Assembly: GCA_946482385.1 (NCBI GenBank)
Contig: CAMLRI010000202.1
Location: forward strand, 1 to 5,145
Reading direction: 5' to 3'
DNA length: 5,145 nucleotides
Source of the DNA: an uncultured Cellvibrio sp.
GTDB taxonomy: Bacteria; Pseudomonadota; Gammaproteobacteria; Pseudomonadales; Cellvibrionaceae
Numbering within the stretch: the stretch's first letter is position 1; every line of letters starts with the position of its first letter. This document shows, in pieces, positions 1 through 5,145 of the stretch. The notes under the pieces are model-generated. The model saw only the letters and a program-made list of their open reading frames with translations. It ran no database searches and had not been told where the DNA came from. Made by a program: the position numbers and the translations under genes.

Positions 1-908
1 AACAAAAATTCCATAAGCGCGTTTTGTGCGTGCATGCGGTTTTCCGCTTCTTCCCAGACTACGGAATCGGGGGCGTCGAGTATGTCGGCGCTGACTTCTT
101 TGCCGCGGTAGGCGGGCAGGCAGTGCATAAACAACGCGTCGCTTCTGGCGTAGCTCATTAATTCTTTGTTGACTTGATAGCCAATAAAAATTTTCTCGCG
201 CTGTTTCTTTTCATCTTCCTGGCCCATGGAGGCCCAGGTGTCGGTGACTACCAGGTCGGCGCCGGCGACGGCTTCGCGCGGGTCGTTGCTGACGCTGACG
301 CGATCCTGGTAGGGCGTTACAAATTCATCTTCCGGTTCAAAGCCTTTGGGGGTGGCAATGCGCAATTCAAAATCGCACAGGGCGGCCGCCTGGATGTAGG
401 TGTTGCACATGTTGTTGCCATCGCCCACCCAGGCAACGGTTTTGCCGGCGAGGGAGCCGCGCTGCTCGACATAGGTTTGAATGTCGGCGAGCAGTTGGCA
501 GGGGTGGTATTCGTCGGTAAGGCCGTTGATAACCGGTACGCGCGAGTATTCCGCGAAACGCTCTACGGTGCTGTGGCCGTAGGTGCGGATCATCACCATG
601 TCGACCATGTTGGCGATGCAGCGGGCGGCGTCTTCGATGGGTTCGCCGCGGCCGAGTTGCGAATCCTTGTTGGATAAAAAGATCGCGTGGCCGCCCAGTT
701 TGGCAACGCCGGATTCAAAGGAGACGCGGGTGCGGGTGGAGTTTTTTTCAAAAATCATCGCCAGCACCCTGTTGTCGAACAGGGCCGGGGCTTTGCCCTG
801 GCGCAGCAGGGCTTTGAGCTCGATAGCGCGTGCGATGATGTGTTGCAGTTCGTCGCGGTTGACGTCGTTCAGGGTTAGGAAATGTCTCGGTGCCTTGGAG
901 GGAACCAT
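1..908 (-). CDS. argF: Ornithine carbamoyltransferase, anabolic (3' end cut by window edge)
   Basis: Cytosolic enzyme that joins carbamoyl phosphate and L-ornithine to give citrulline and phosphate, the sixth step of arginine biosynthesis. The 302 residues visible show the family signatures in order: STRTR at 57-61 (carbamoyl phosphate binding), HPCQ at 135-138, the DxxxSMG segment at 223-229 (ornithine side) and HCLP at 262-265 with the catalytic cysteine. Family members run to roughly 305 residues, so only a few C-terminal residues and the stop lie beyond position 1. The ATG at 908-906 is chosen because the protein begins as the family does (PRHFLTL) and an AAAGAG stretch sits 8 bases upstream. 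It starts 47 bases after the argD stop on the same strand with no U-tract terminator between, so co-transcription is inferred. The biosynthetic neighbour argues for the anabolic rather than the arginine-deiminase-pathway enzyme. Identification is very secure. Confidence 0.97.
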   Translation of the reverse strand, partial: MVPSKAPRHFLTLNDVNRDELQHIIARAIELKALLRQGKAPALFDNRVLAMIFEKNSTRTRVSFESGVAKLGGHAIFLSNKDSQLGRGEPIEDAARCIANMVDMVMIRTYGHSTVERFAEYSRVPVINGLTDEYHPCQLLADIQTYVEQRGSLAGKTVAWVGDGNNMCNTYIQAAALCDFELRIATPKGFEPEDEFVTPYQDRVSVSNDPREAVAGADLVVTDTWASMGQEDEKKQREKIFIGYQVNKELMSYARSDALFMHCLPAYRGKEVSADILDAPDSVVWEEAENRMHAQNALMEFL

Positions 909-931
909 AATCGTTGCTCTTTCATTGCAGG

Positions 932-949
932 GCGCGCGTTATTGCGCGC
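932..949 (-). other. GC hairpin between argD and argF
   Basis: The 47-base spacer holds a perfect 6-bp inverted repeat (GCGCGC at 932-937 and 944-949) around a 6-base loop. No U-run follows on the minus strand, so it is unlikely to be an intrinsic terminator. It could be a processing or mRNA-stability element between the two cistrons, but alternating GC repeats also arise by chance in GC-rich DNA. Confidence 0.35.
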
Positions 950-955
950 ACTTGT

Positions 956-2119
956 TTAAAACTCGTTAACCAGTTGCACCACCTTGGCAACCAGTTCATC
1001 CGCCTCGGCATCGCTGAGGATAAAGGTGGGCAGTAAGCGGATGGTGTTCATGGCGGTGACATTGATGAGTATGCCCAGCTCGCGGCCTTTTTGTACCAGG
1101 TCGCCACAGGGGGCATTCAGCTCTATGCCAATCATTAAACCTTTGCCACGGATATCAACCACCTTGGGGTTGTTGGCCAGGGCTGCTTTGAAATTGTTTA
1201 ACAGTTTGCTGCCCAGTGTGCCGGCGCGTTCAATCAAACCTGAGCTTTGCAGGGTTTCCACTACGGCGATACCGGCGCTGCACGCCAAGGGGTTGCCGCC
1301 AAAGGTGGTGCCGTGGTTGCCCGCTTGCAGTACTTCTGCCGCCTTGCCGCGCGCCAGGCAGGCGCCTATGGGCATGCCGTTACCCAGGCCTTTGGCGGTG
1401 GTGACTACATCTGGCAATAGGCCGTTGTGCTGGTAGGCAAAGTAGGTGCCGGTGCGGCCATTGCCGGTTTGGATTTCGTCCAGCATCAGCAGCAGGTCGT
1501 GGGCATCGGCAAGGGCGCGCAGTTGGTTCAGGTAGTCGGGGGCGGGCACGCGCACGCCGCCTTCGCCCTGTACGGGTTCAACCAGTATGGCGACTATGTT
1601 GCTGTGTTCGGCAATAGCGGCTTTTACCGCGGCCACATCGTTGTAAGGCACGCGTACAAAGCCTTCTACCAATGGCTCAAAACCAATCTGCACCTTGGTG
1701 TTGCCGGTGGCGGTCAGGGTGGCCATGGTTCTGCCGTGGAAGCTGTTGGCCATCACTATCACAGTGGGGTTTTTTACGCCCTTGTCGTTGCCGTATTTGC
1801 GCGCAATTTTAATCGCCGCTTCGTTGGCCTCGGCGCCGGAGTTGGAAAAGAACACTTTGTCCATGCCGGAAACCTGGATCAACAAATCGCCCAGGCGCTG
1901 TTGCTGGGGGATGTTGTAGAGGTTGGAGACATGGATCAGGGTGGCGGCCTGCTCGGCTATGGCCTGGGTGACGGCGGGGTGGGAATAGCCCAGGCCGCAC
2001 ACGGCGATACCGCTGATGGCATCCAGGTAGGATTTGCCCTGGTCGTCCCACACGCGGCTGCCTTCGCCCTTAACCAGGGTGAGGGTTCTGGTGCCGTAGG
2101 TGTTCATCAGGCTGGACAT
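956..2119 (-). CDS. argD: Acetylornithine aminotransferase (class III PLP aminotransferase)
   Basis: PLP enzyme of 387 residues that transfers the amino group of glutamate to N-acetylglutamate 5-semialdehyde, giving N-acetylornithine, the fourth step of arginine synthesis. In E. coli the same enzyme also serves lysine synthesis as N-succinyldiaminopimelate aminotransferase; whether it does here is unknown. Visible landmarks are SGAEAN at 94-99, FHGR at 127-130, EPVQGEGG at 181-188, LDEIQTGNGRTG at 213-224 with the PLP-ring aspartate, the Schiff-base lysine K243 in TTAKG, and TTFGGNPL at 271-278. Length fits the non-enteric ArgD group. A TTG in frame at 2131 would extend it by four residues, but that codon overlaps the Shine-Dalgarno sequence. 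The ATG at 2119 has GGAG six bases upstream and is preferred. It is first in a probable argD-argF operon and is preceded by a structured leader with a terminator. Catabolic ArgD-like paralogues exist; adjacency to argF favours the biosynthetic role. Confidence 0.96.
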   Translation of the reverse strand: MSSLMNTYGTRTLTLVKGEGSRVWDDQGKSYLDAISGIAVCGLGYSHPAVTQAIAEQAATLIHVSNLYNIPQQQRLGDLLIQVSGMDKVFFSNSGAEANEAAIKIARKYGNDKGVKNPTVIVMANSFHGRTMATLTATGNTKVQIGFEPLVEGFVRVPYNDVAAVKAAIAEHSNIVAILVEPVQGEGGVRVPAPDYLNQLRALADAHDLLLMLDEIQTGNGRTGTYFAYQHNGLLPDVVTTAKGLGNGMPIGACLARGKAAEVLQAGNHGTTFGGNPLACSAGIAVVETLQSSGLIERAGTLGSKLLNNFKAALANNPKVVDIRGKGLMIGIELNAPCGDLVQKGRELGILINVTAMNTIRLLPTFILSDAEADELVAKVVQLVNEF

Positions 2120-2125
2120 TGCATT

Positions 2126-2129
2126 CTCC
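2126..2129 (-). promoter_or_regulatory. argD ribosome binding site, fused to a terminator U-run
   Basis: GGAG (minus strand, 2129-2126) lies six bases before the ATG at 2119 and decides the start against the in-frame TTG at 2131. It follows the T-run at 2141-2130 without a gap, so transcripts ending at the terminator would stop right at the ribosome binding site. Confidence 0.75.
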
Positions 2130-2172
2130 AAAAAAACAAAACCACCCGATCGGAAACTGGCCGACCAGACGG
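2130..2172 (-). terminator. Intrinsic terminator in the argD leader (candidate attenuator)
   Basis: Read on the minus strand, 2172-2161 can pair with 2153-2142 in a continuous 12-bp stem (four G-U pairs) closed by a 7-base loop at 2160-2154. The tract TTTTGTTTTTTT at 2141-2130 follows directly. This is the classical intrinsic terminator layout. It points toward argD and ends 10 bases before its start codon. The plus strand has no U-run after the stem, so it does not serve a plus-strand gene. It could in principle end transcripts of the signalling gene whose stop is at 2347, but no good promoter was found between it and argD, so argD transcription apparently has to pass it. Confidence 0.7.
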
Positions 2173-2287
2173 GAGGCTGGGGGGTTAACCGGTAGCTATA
2201 CCGATGAAAATCTGTTGGGTTGAGGCCGGGGGTTGCCCGGCCGGGGGAAACGGGCGCTAAAACGCCGTATTTCGCCAGAAAAAACCG
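2130..2287 (-). ncRNA. Structured argD leader RNA or small RNA, candidate
   Basis: From the predicted transcription start near 2287 to the end of the terminator U-run is about 158 nt. Inverted repeats follow one another on the minus strand: 2290-2285 with 2278-2273 (6 bp, one G-U, T6 loop; its first bases may precede the start site); 2268-2263 with 2256-2250 (one bulge); 2242-2236 with 2230-2224 (7 bp, all GC, 5-base loop); 2203-2199 with 2194-2190 (5 bp, 4-base loop); then the terminator stem. There is no ATG in the leader, so a classical arginine-rich leader peptide is not apparent. The 5' arm of the terminator (2164-2159) could instead pair with GGCCGG at 2242-2237, and 2205-2201 could pair with 2153-2149, giving possible antiterminator forms. 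I do not recognise it as a known riboswitch. It may be a cis-regulatory leader, a free small RNA, or both. Confidence 0.45.
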
Positions 2288-2293
2288 GCGGCC

Positions 2294-2322
2294 AATATAT
2301 AAGTTATGGCCATTATTGGCAA
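2294..2322 (-). promoter_or_regulatory. Sigma70-type promoter for argD-argF
   Basis: On the minus strand TTGCCA (2322-2317) and TATATT (2299-2294) each match the -35 and -10 consensus at five of six positions, with an ideal 17-base spacer. Predicted start of transcription is near 2287. The perfect inverted repeat GCCA-TTAT-TGGC at 2309-2320 overlaps the -35 box and spacer and could be a repressor or activator site. No ARG box of the E. coli type was recognised here. Confidence 0.65.
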
Positions 2323-2346
2323 ATTCTGGCGGCCTGGGCGCCGCGC

Positions 2347-4809
2347 TTAGCCTGGCTTGAAGCCGCTTTGTTGAACAAATTCCTTGGCGAAGATGATGTC
2401 GTTTTGCAGGTGGAAACTGCTATCCGGCGGCTGGATAAAAAAGCCCTCGAACAGGCGTATACCCAACAGCCAGAGGCTGGAGAGGTTGTGGGAATCCTCG
2501 ATGCAGGTGGCGATCACCTCCACGCCATAGGATTTGGCGGCGGCGACTATGGCCTTGAGCTGCACCGGATCGTGGGCCTGGCCGGTAAGGCGCGGCGCCA
2601 GGCGCAGGTAGTGCAGTGGCAACTGGCCGATGATGTGGGGAGTCTGGTTACTGCTGCCGGCCTGGGTGAGGCAGATGCCGCAGTTGATATCCAGCAGCCC
2701 CAGGGCGATTTGACGCGCCTGCTGCGGGTTGGCCAGCACCCAGGGCTCCTCCAGCATAAACACCAGCCGCCCATTGCCGCGCAGGCGCGAGGAGCGCAGC
2801 ACATTGGCAGCGAAGGAGAAAAAGCTTTTTTGGCTGAGGGTGTCTTTATCCAGGTGGATAAACAGGGTGGCGTTTTCCCGGGTGCCGCTGTCCTGGGTGA
2901 TGCTGTCGACGGCTTTTTGCAGCACCCAGCGATCCAGCTCCAGGCGCTTGCTGGCGCGCTCGATACGGTTGATGAACTGGGCTGCGGGCAGCAACTCGCC
3001 ATCGCTGCGGCGCAGGCGGGTGAGCACGGCAAAGTGGGCGATGCGGGTGTCTTCCAGGCTGATAATAGGCTGGAAGGCCAGGCTCAGGTCGTTGTTGATA
3101 TCCAGCTGGTTGAGGTAGTCGTCGCCGGGCAGGGTAGCGGTGTCCAGGCTTTCCTCCAGCACTGGCAGGGGCGCGCTATCGCCCAGGCGCTGGCGGCCCT
3201 GGCCGGTTTGCAGTTCAAAGGCTTCTTCTGCCGCTTGCAGTGCCTGGTGGGCGCTGCCCAGGCTGGGGGTGAGCGGCACTATGCCCAGGCTGAAGCTGAG
3301 GCGGATGGGTTCGCCGCGGCGGCGGTAGAGGTGCTGGCTCAGGTGTTTGCTCAGCTGCTCGCCGCGCTGGTGGTGGTATTGCAGGCTGCGCCGCCGCGCC
3401 AGCACACAGGCCACCAGGGGCGATAGCTCCACCCAGTGTTCGTCGCCGCCGAGGATCTCGCCCAGGTAAGCGCAAAACATTTCGTGCAGGGCACTGAGTT
3501 CAATCTTGTCGAGCCGCTCCACCAGGTCGGCGTAGCTGCTGGGGCTGAGGTAATAGAGCGCGCTCTGGTGCTGGCCCAGGTTGCGGCTGTGGATTTCCTC
3601 GTCCACCGCGGCAAAGAAATAACCGGGGGTGATTTGGTGTGCCTGGTGGCTGCGTTGGGTGATGCGCGCCACGCGGTTTTTCAGCGCGTTGGTGCTGACC
3701 AGTGCCTGCTGGCAGGTGCTGATTAGCAAGTCCTGCTGGATGGGTTTGCTCAGCAGGGCATTAATGCCCAGCGCCTGGATTTGCTGGTGCATCTGGGTGT
3801 CGCTGTCGGCGGTCATAAACACTATGGGCAGCAGCACAAAATCCGGGTCCTGGCGCAGCAGCCGCGCCAGCTCCATGCCGTTGAGCTCGGGCATGTGCAT
3901 ATCCACCAGCAGCAGGTCGGGTTTAAATCCCGAGGCTTTTTCCAGCGCTTGCAGCGGGCGGTTGAGGCAGAGCACCTCCATGCCCGCCTGGCGCAGGAAG
4001 ATAGCCGCCATTTCCCCCAGGGCGGGGTCGTCGTCCACCACCAGCACCCGCGCCTGGCGCTCGGGTTGCGCCAGGGCTTGCAGCAGCTTTTGTTGCAACA
4101 GGTCGAAATCCAGGGGTTTGATCAGGTAATCGCTGCAGCCGGCGCGCAGGGCGCGCAGCCGCGCCTGTATATCGCTGCGCGCCGACATCACCAGAATCGG
4201 CAGGGGCTGGTCGCTGCCAAAGCTGGCATTGAGCAAACGCACGGCGCTGACCAGGCCATCGGGATGTTGGTCGGCATCGAGCAGCAGTGCCTGGGGTTGC
4301 AGGTCGATTGTCTGGCATTGGGCCAGGCTGTCGAACGCCCGGGCTTCCAGGCCAACCCGGCGCAAGTAATGGCAGAGCAGGGCGGCGTGGCCGCGGTCTT
4401 CGTCGATTACGCACACCAGCTGGCCCTTGTTGGCTCTGGGCGCAGGGGTGGATATGGCGGGTTCGGTGGCGTGCAGCTGGCCGGCGTCGAGCATGGCCTG
4501 TTTCAGCTGTTTAATTTTGTGTTCCAGATGCTCGCTTTCGTTGCTGCCCGGTTGGCGGCGCAGCTCCAGCAGCTCGGCCAGGTAGCCGGCCAGGTATTGG
4601 CTGCTGGCGCTGATCTCCATAAAACCGTAGTTGGCGCTGGTGCCGCTGAGCTTGTGCAAAAACTGCTGCAGGGCGCGGGCGCGCTCCTCGCTCCAGCTCA
4701 GCCGGTACAGGTGGTTCCACACCTGTTCGAGTTTGAGGGCACGCTCCGCCAGGCTGGCGACAAAGGCCTGGCGCAACTCATCGTAAGCTTGTCGTAATTC
4801 GTGGGGCAT
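2347..4809 (-). CDS. Hpt-REC-REC-GGDEF-EAL signalling protein with degenerate GGDEF and EAL domains (FimX-like output)
   Basis: Soluble 820-residue protein with no signal peptide or membrane segment. Residues 1-110 form a histidine phosphotransfer domain with the phospho-accepting H52 in FLHKLSG. Receiver 1 (about 129-245) keeps acidic pair D136/E137, D178, S209 and K231. Receiver 2 (about 253-370) keeps D259/D260, D303, T333 and K355. Both look phosphorylatable. Residues 400-545 resemble a GGDEF domain ending in FSLGI (506-510), but the active-site position reads ELSPLV, so no diguanylate cyclase activity is expected. Residues 563-805 are an EAL domain in which the signature reads AVL (594-596), DDFG reads TQAG (715-718), the N of VNLS is H652 and AEGVE reads ATCIE (767-771), so phosphodiesterase activity is expected to be lost. 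Q580, R598, D626 and E688 survive, so cyclic di-GMP binding remains possible, as in FimX. AGGAAGAG at 4820-4813 supports the ATG. No histidine kinase is adjacent, so it is an orphan in this window. Confidence 0.9.
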   Translation of the reverse strand: MPHELRQAYDELRQAFVASLAERALKLEQVWNHLYRLSWSEERARALQQFLHKLSGTSANYGFMEISASSQYLAGYLAELLELRRQPGSNESEHLEHKIKQLKQAMLDAGQLHATEPAISTPAPRANKGQLVCVIDEDRGHAALLCHYLRRVGLEARAFDSLAQCQTIDLQPQALLLDADQHPDGLVSAVRLLNASFGSDQPLPILVMSARSDIQARLRALRAGCSDYLIKPLDFDLLQQKLLQALAQPERQARVLVVDDDPALGEMAAIFLRQAGMEVLCLNRPLQALEKASGFKPDLLLVDMHMPELNGMELARLLRQDPDFVLLPIVFMTADSDTQMHQQIQALGINALLSKPIQQDLLISTCQQALVSTNALKNRVARITQRSHQAHQITPGYFFAAVDEEIHSRNLGQHQSALYYLSPSSYADLVERLDKIELSALHEMFCAYLGEILGGDEHWVELSPLVACVLARRRSLQYHHQRGEQLSKHLSQHLYRRRGEPIRLSFSLGIVPLTPSLGSAHQALQAAEEAFELQTGQGRQRLGDSAPLPVLEESLDTATLPGDDYLNQLDINNDLSLAFQPIISLEDTRIAHFAVLTRLRRSDGELLPAAQFINRIERASKRLELDRWVLQKAVDSITQDSGTRENATLFIHLDKDTLSQKSFFSFAANVLRSSRLRGNGRLVFMLEEPWVLANPQQARQIALGLLDINCGICLTQAGSSNQTPHIIGQLPLHYLRLAPRLTGQAHDPVQLKAIVAAAKSYGVEVIATCIEDSHNLSSLWLLGIRLFEGFFIQPPDSSFHLQNDIIFAKEFVQQSGFKPG

Positions 4810-4835
4810 GGGCTCTTCCTGATAGCTACTACCTG

Positions 4836-4841
4836 AGTATA
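4836..4841 (-). promoter_or_regulatory. Possible -10 box for the signalling gene
   Basis: TATACT on the minus strand (4841-4836) matches the -10 consensus at five of six positions and lies 26 bases upstream of the ATG at 4809, giving a short leader. No convincing -35 hexamer is found at 15-19 bases, so an activator-dependent promoter or a chance match is possible. Confidence 0.3.
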
Positions 4842-4875
4842 GAAGCCATGGCGCGCACTGGCGGATAAAGTGTCT

Positions 4876-4885
4876 TTGGCGCCAA
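4876..4885. repeat. 10-bp perfect palindrome in the divergent intergenic region
   Basis: TTGGCGCCAA is self-complementary over 10 bases. It sits between the divergent starts at 4809 and 4994, a place where a shared operator would be expected. A second, shorter palindrome GGGCGCCC lies at 4920-4927. Neither matches an operator I recognise, and GC-rich palindromes of this size can occur by chance. Confidence 0.3.
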
Positions 4886-4980
4886 TGGGGGTGTAAAGCT
4901 GCGTTTGGATGGCTGCCTTGGGCGCCCGGATTGGTGACAATGGCCGCCCTTGAAGACCCGTTGGTATCTTGCCTCTATTT

Positions 4981-4984
4981 GGAG
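4981..4984 (+). promoter_or_regulatory. Ribosome binding site deciding a GTG start
   Basis: GGAG at 4981-4984 stands nine bases before the GTG at 4994. The only in-frame ATG (4940) lacks a comparable site and would put an acidic 18-residue extension before the signal peptide, so GTG is preferred. An ATG at 4987 is out of frame. Confidence 0.55.
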
Positions 4985-4993
4985 TTATGCATT

Positions 4994-5145
4994 GTGATCG
5001 GCTTCCCTGCAAAAACACCTGGAATTTCCTTGGGCTGCGCCTTGGCAATACAGCTATGGGCCCTGCCCGGGGTTGCCGCGCCATCCAGCCCACTGGTGGA
5101 AACCCTGGTGGTGTCCGGGCGCGCTGCCCCTGCGGTGGCCAAGGG
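4994..5145 (+). CDS. TonB-dependent outer-membrane receptor, N-terminal fragment (continues past window)
   Basis: Only 50 codons are visible. Starting at GTG 4994, the product has a short N-region with a lysine (MIGFPAK), a hydrophobic core at about 9-25 and an Ala-rich cleavage region (GVAA, 26-29), which together look like a Sec signal peptide. Residues 36-40 read ETLVV, matching the TonB box of outer-membrane transporters (DTLVV in BtuB, DTIVV in FepA), placed just after the mature N-terminus as in BtuB. It is followed by SGR, as in many receptors of this family. Such proteins import siderophores, cobalamin, sugars or other large nutrients using TonB energy. The ligand cannot be told from this fragment. 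No cobalamin riboswitch or clear Fur box was seen upstream. It is divergent from the signalling gene. A different secreted protein is possible but less likely. Confidence 0.65.
   Translation, partial: MIGFPAKTPGISLGCALAIQLWALPGVAAPSSPLVETLVVSGRAAPAVAK

Noticed and set aside
174..677. Plus-strand open frame with a hydrophobic, signal-like N-terminus opposite argF
   Set aside because: The argF frame on the minus strand carries STRTR, HPCQ and HCLP across this stretch. The apparent signal peptide is a by-product of the opposite strand.
1427..2188. Plus-strand open frame opposite argD
   Set aside because: Antisense to ArgD active-site motifs and glycine/valine-rich without family features.
2224..2242. 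GC-rich hairpin GGCCGGG/CCCGGCC as a terminator
   Set aside because: No U-run follows on either strand. It is kept only as part of the structured leader.
2329..2346. Terminator directly after the signalling gene stop
   Set aside because: Only a 5-bp stem (GCGGC/GCCGC) with no proper U-tract, too weak to call.
2132..2346. Arginine-codon leader peptide before argD
   Set aside because: No ATG occurs on the minus strand between the predicted start of transcription and the terminator, and no arginine-rich short frame with a ribosome binding site was found.
2233..3426. Long plus-strand open frame (397 codons) opposite the signalling gene
   Set aside because: It is antisense to a gene with clear domain motifs, its product is low-complexity A/G/Q/V-rich without motifs, and it is best explained by GC-rich codon use on the other strand.
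3781..4797. Long plus-strand open frame (338 codons) opposite the Hpt and receiver domains
   Set aside because: Same antisense shadow effect, with biased composition and no recognisable domain. The minus frame carries intact REC motifs here.
4810..4993. Cobalamin riboswitch or Fur box upstream of the receptor gene
   Set aside because: The conserved B12-box type segments and an AT-rich 19-bp Fur palindrome were looked for and not seen.
4698..5093. Minus-strand open frame across the divergent intergenic region
   Set aside because: It overlaps the start of the signalling gene in another frame and the receptor signal peptide on the other strand, has no motif, and would occlude both ribosome binding sites.

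Overview
This window looks like a chromosomal segment of a GC-rich gammaproteobacterium. The proteins resemble those of the Pseudomonas/Cellvibrio side of that class. That placement is a judgement from protein appearance, because no search could be run. There are four protein genes: three on the minus strand and one just entering on the plus strand at the right edge. No mobile element, CRISPR array, tRNA or rRNA was seen.

Layout, reading the minus-strand genes from right to left. Positions 4809-2347 encode an 820-residue orphan signalling protein. It has an N-terminal histidine phosphotransfer domain, two receiver domains, a degenerate GGDEF domain and a degenerate EAL domain. It probably senses or relays phosphorylation and may bind, but not make or cleave, cyclic di-GMP (FimX-like logic). 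A 227-base gap follows. In it I see a good sigma70-type promoter, a chain of hairpins and a strong intrinsic terminator whose U-run touches the ribosome binding site of the next gene. Then come argD (2119-956, acetylornithine aminotransferase) and argF (908 to beyond position 1, ornithine carbamoyltransferase). They are 47 bases apart and most likely form one arginine-biosynthesis operon. At the right edge, 4994-5145 on the plus strand holds the signal peptide and TonB box of a TonB-dependent outer-membrane receptor, divergent from the signalling gene across 184 bases.

ArgD makes N-acetylornithine from N-acetylglutamate semialdehyde. After deacetylation elsewhere, ArgF carbamoylates ornithine to citrulline, so the pair sits in one pathway. 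The signalling protein and the receptor have no evident link to arginine synthesis.

The most interesting element is the argD leader. The only convincing promoter lies upstream of an intrinsic terminator that directly precedes the argD start. This layout implies either transcription attenuation (a riboswitch-like or protein-controlled leader) or a small RNA of about 150 nt nested in front of argD. The second item of interest is the catalytically dead Hpt-REC-REC-GGDEF-EAL protein.
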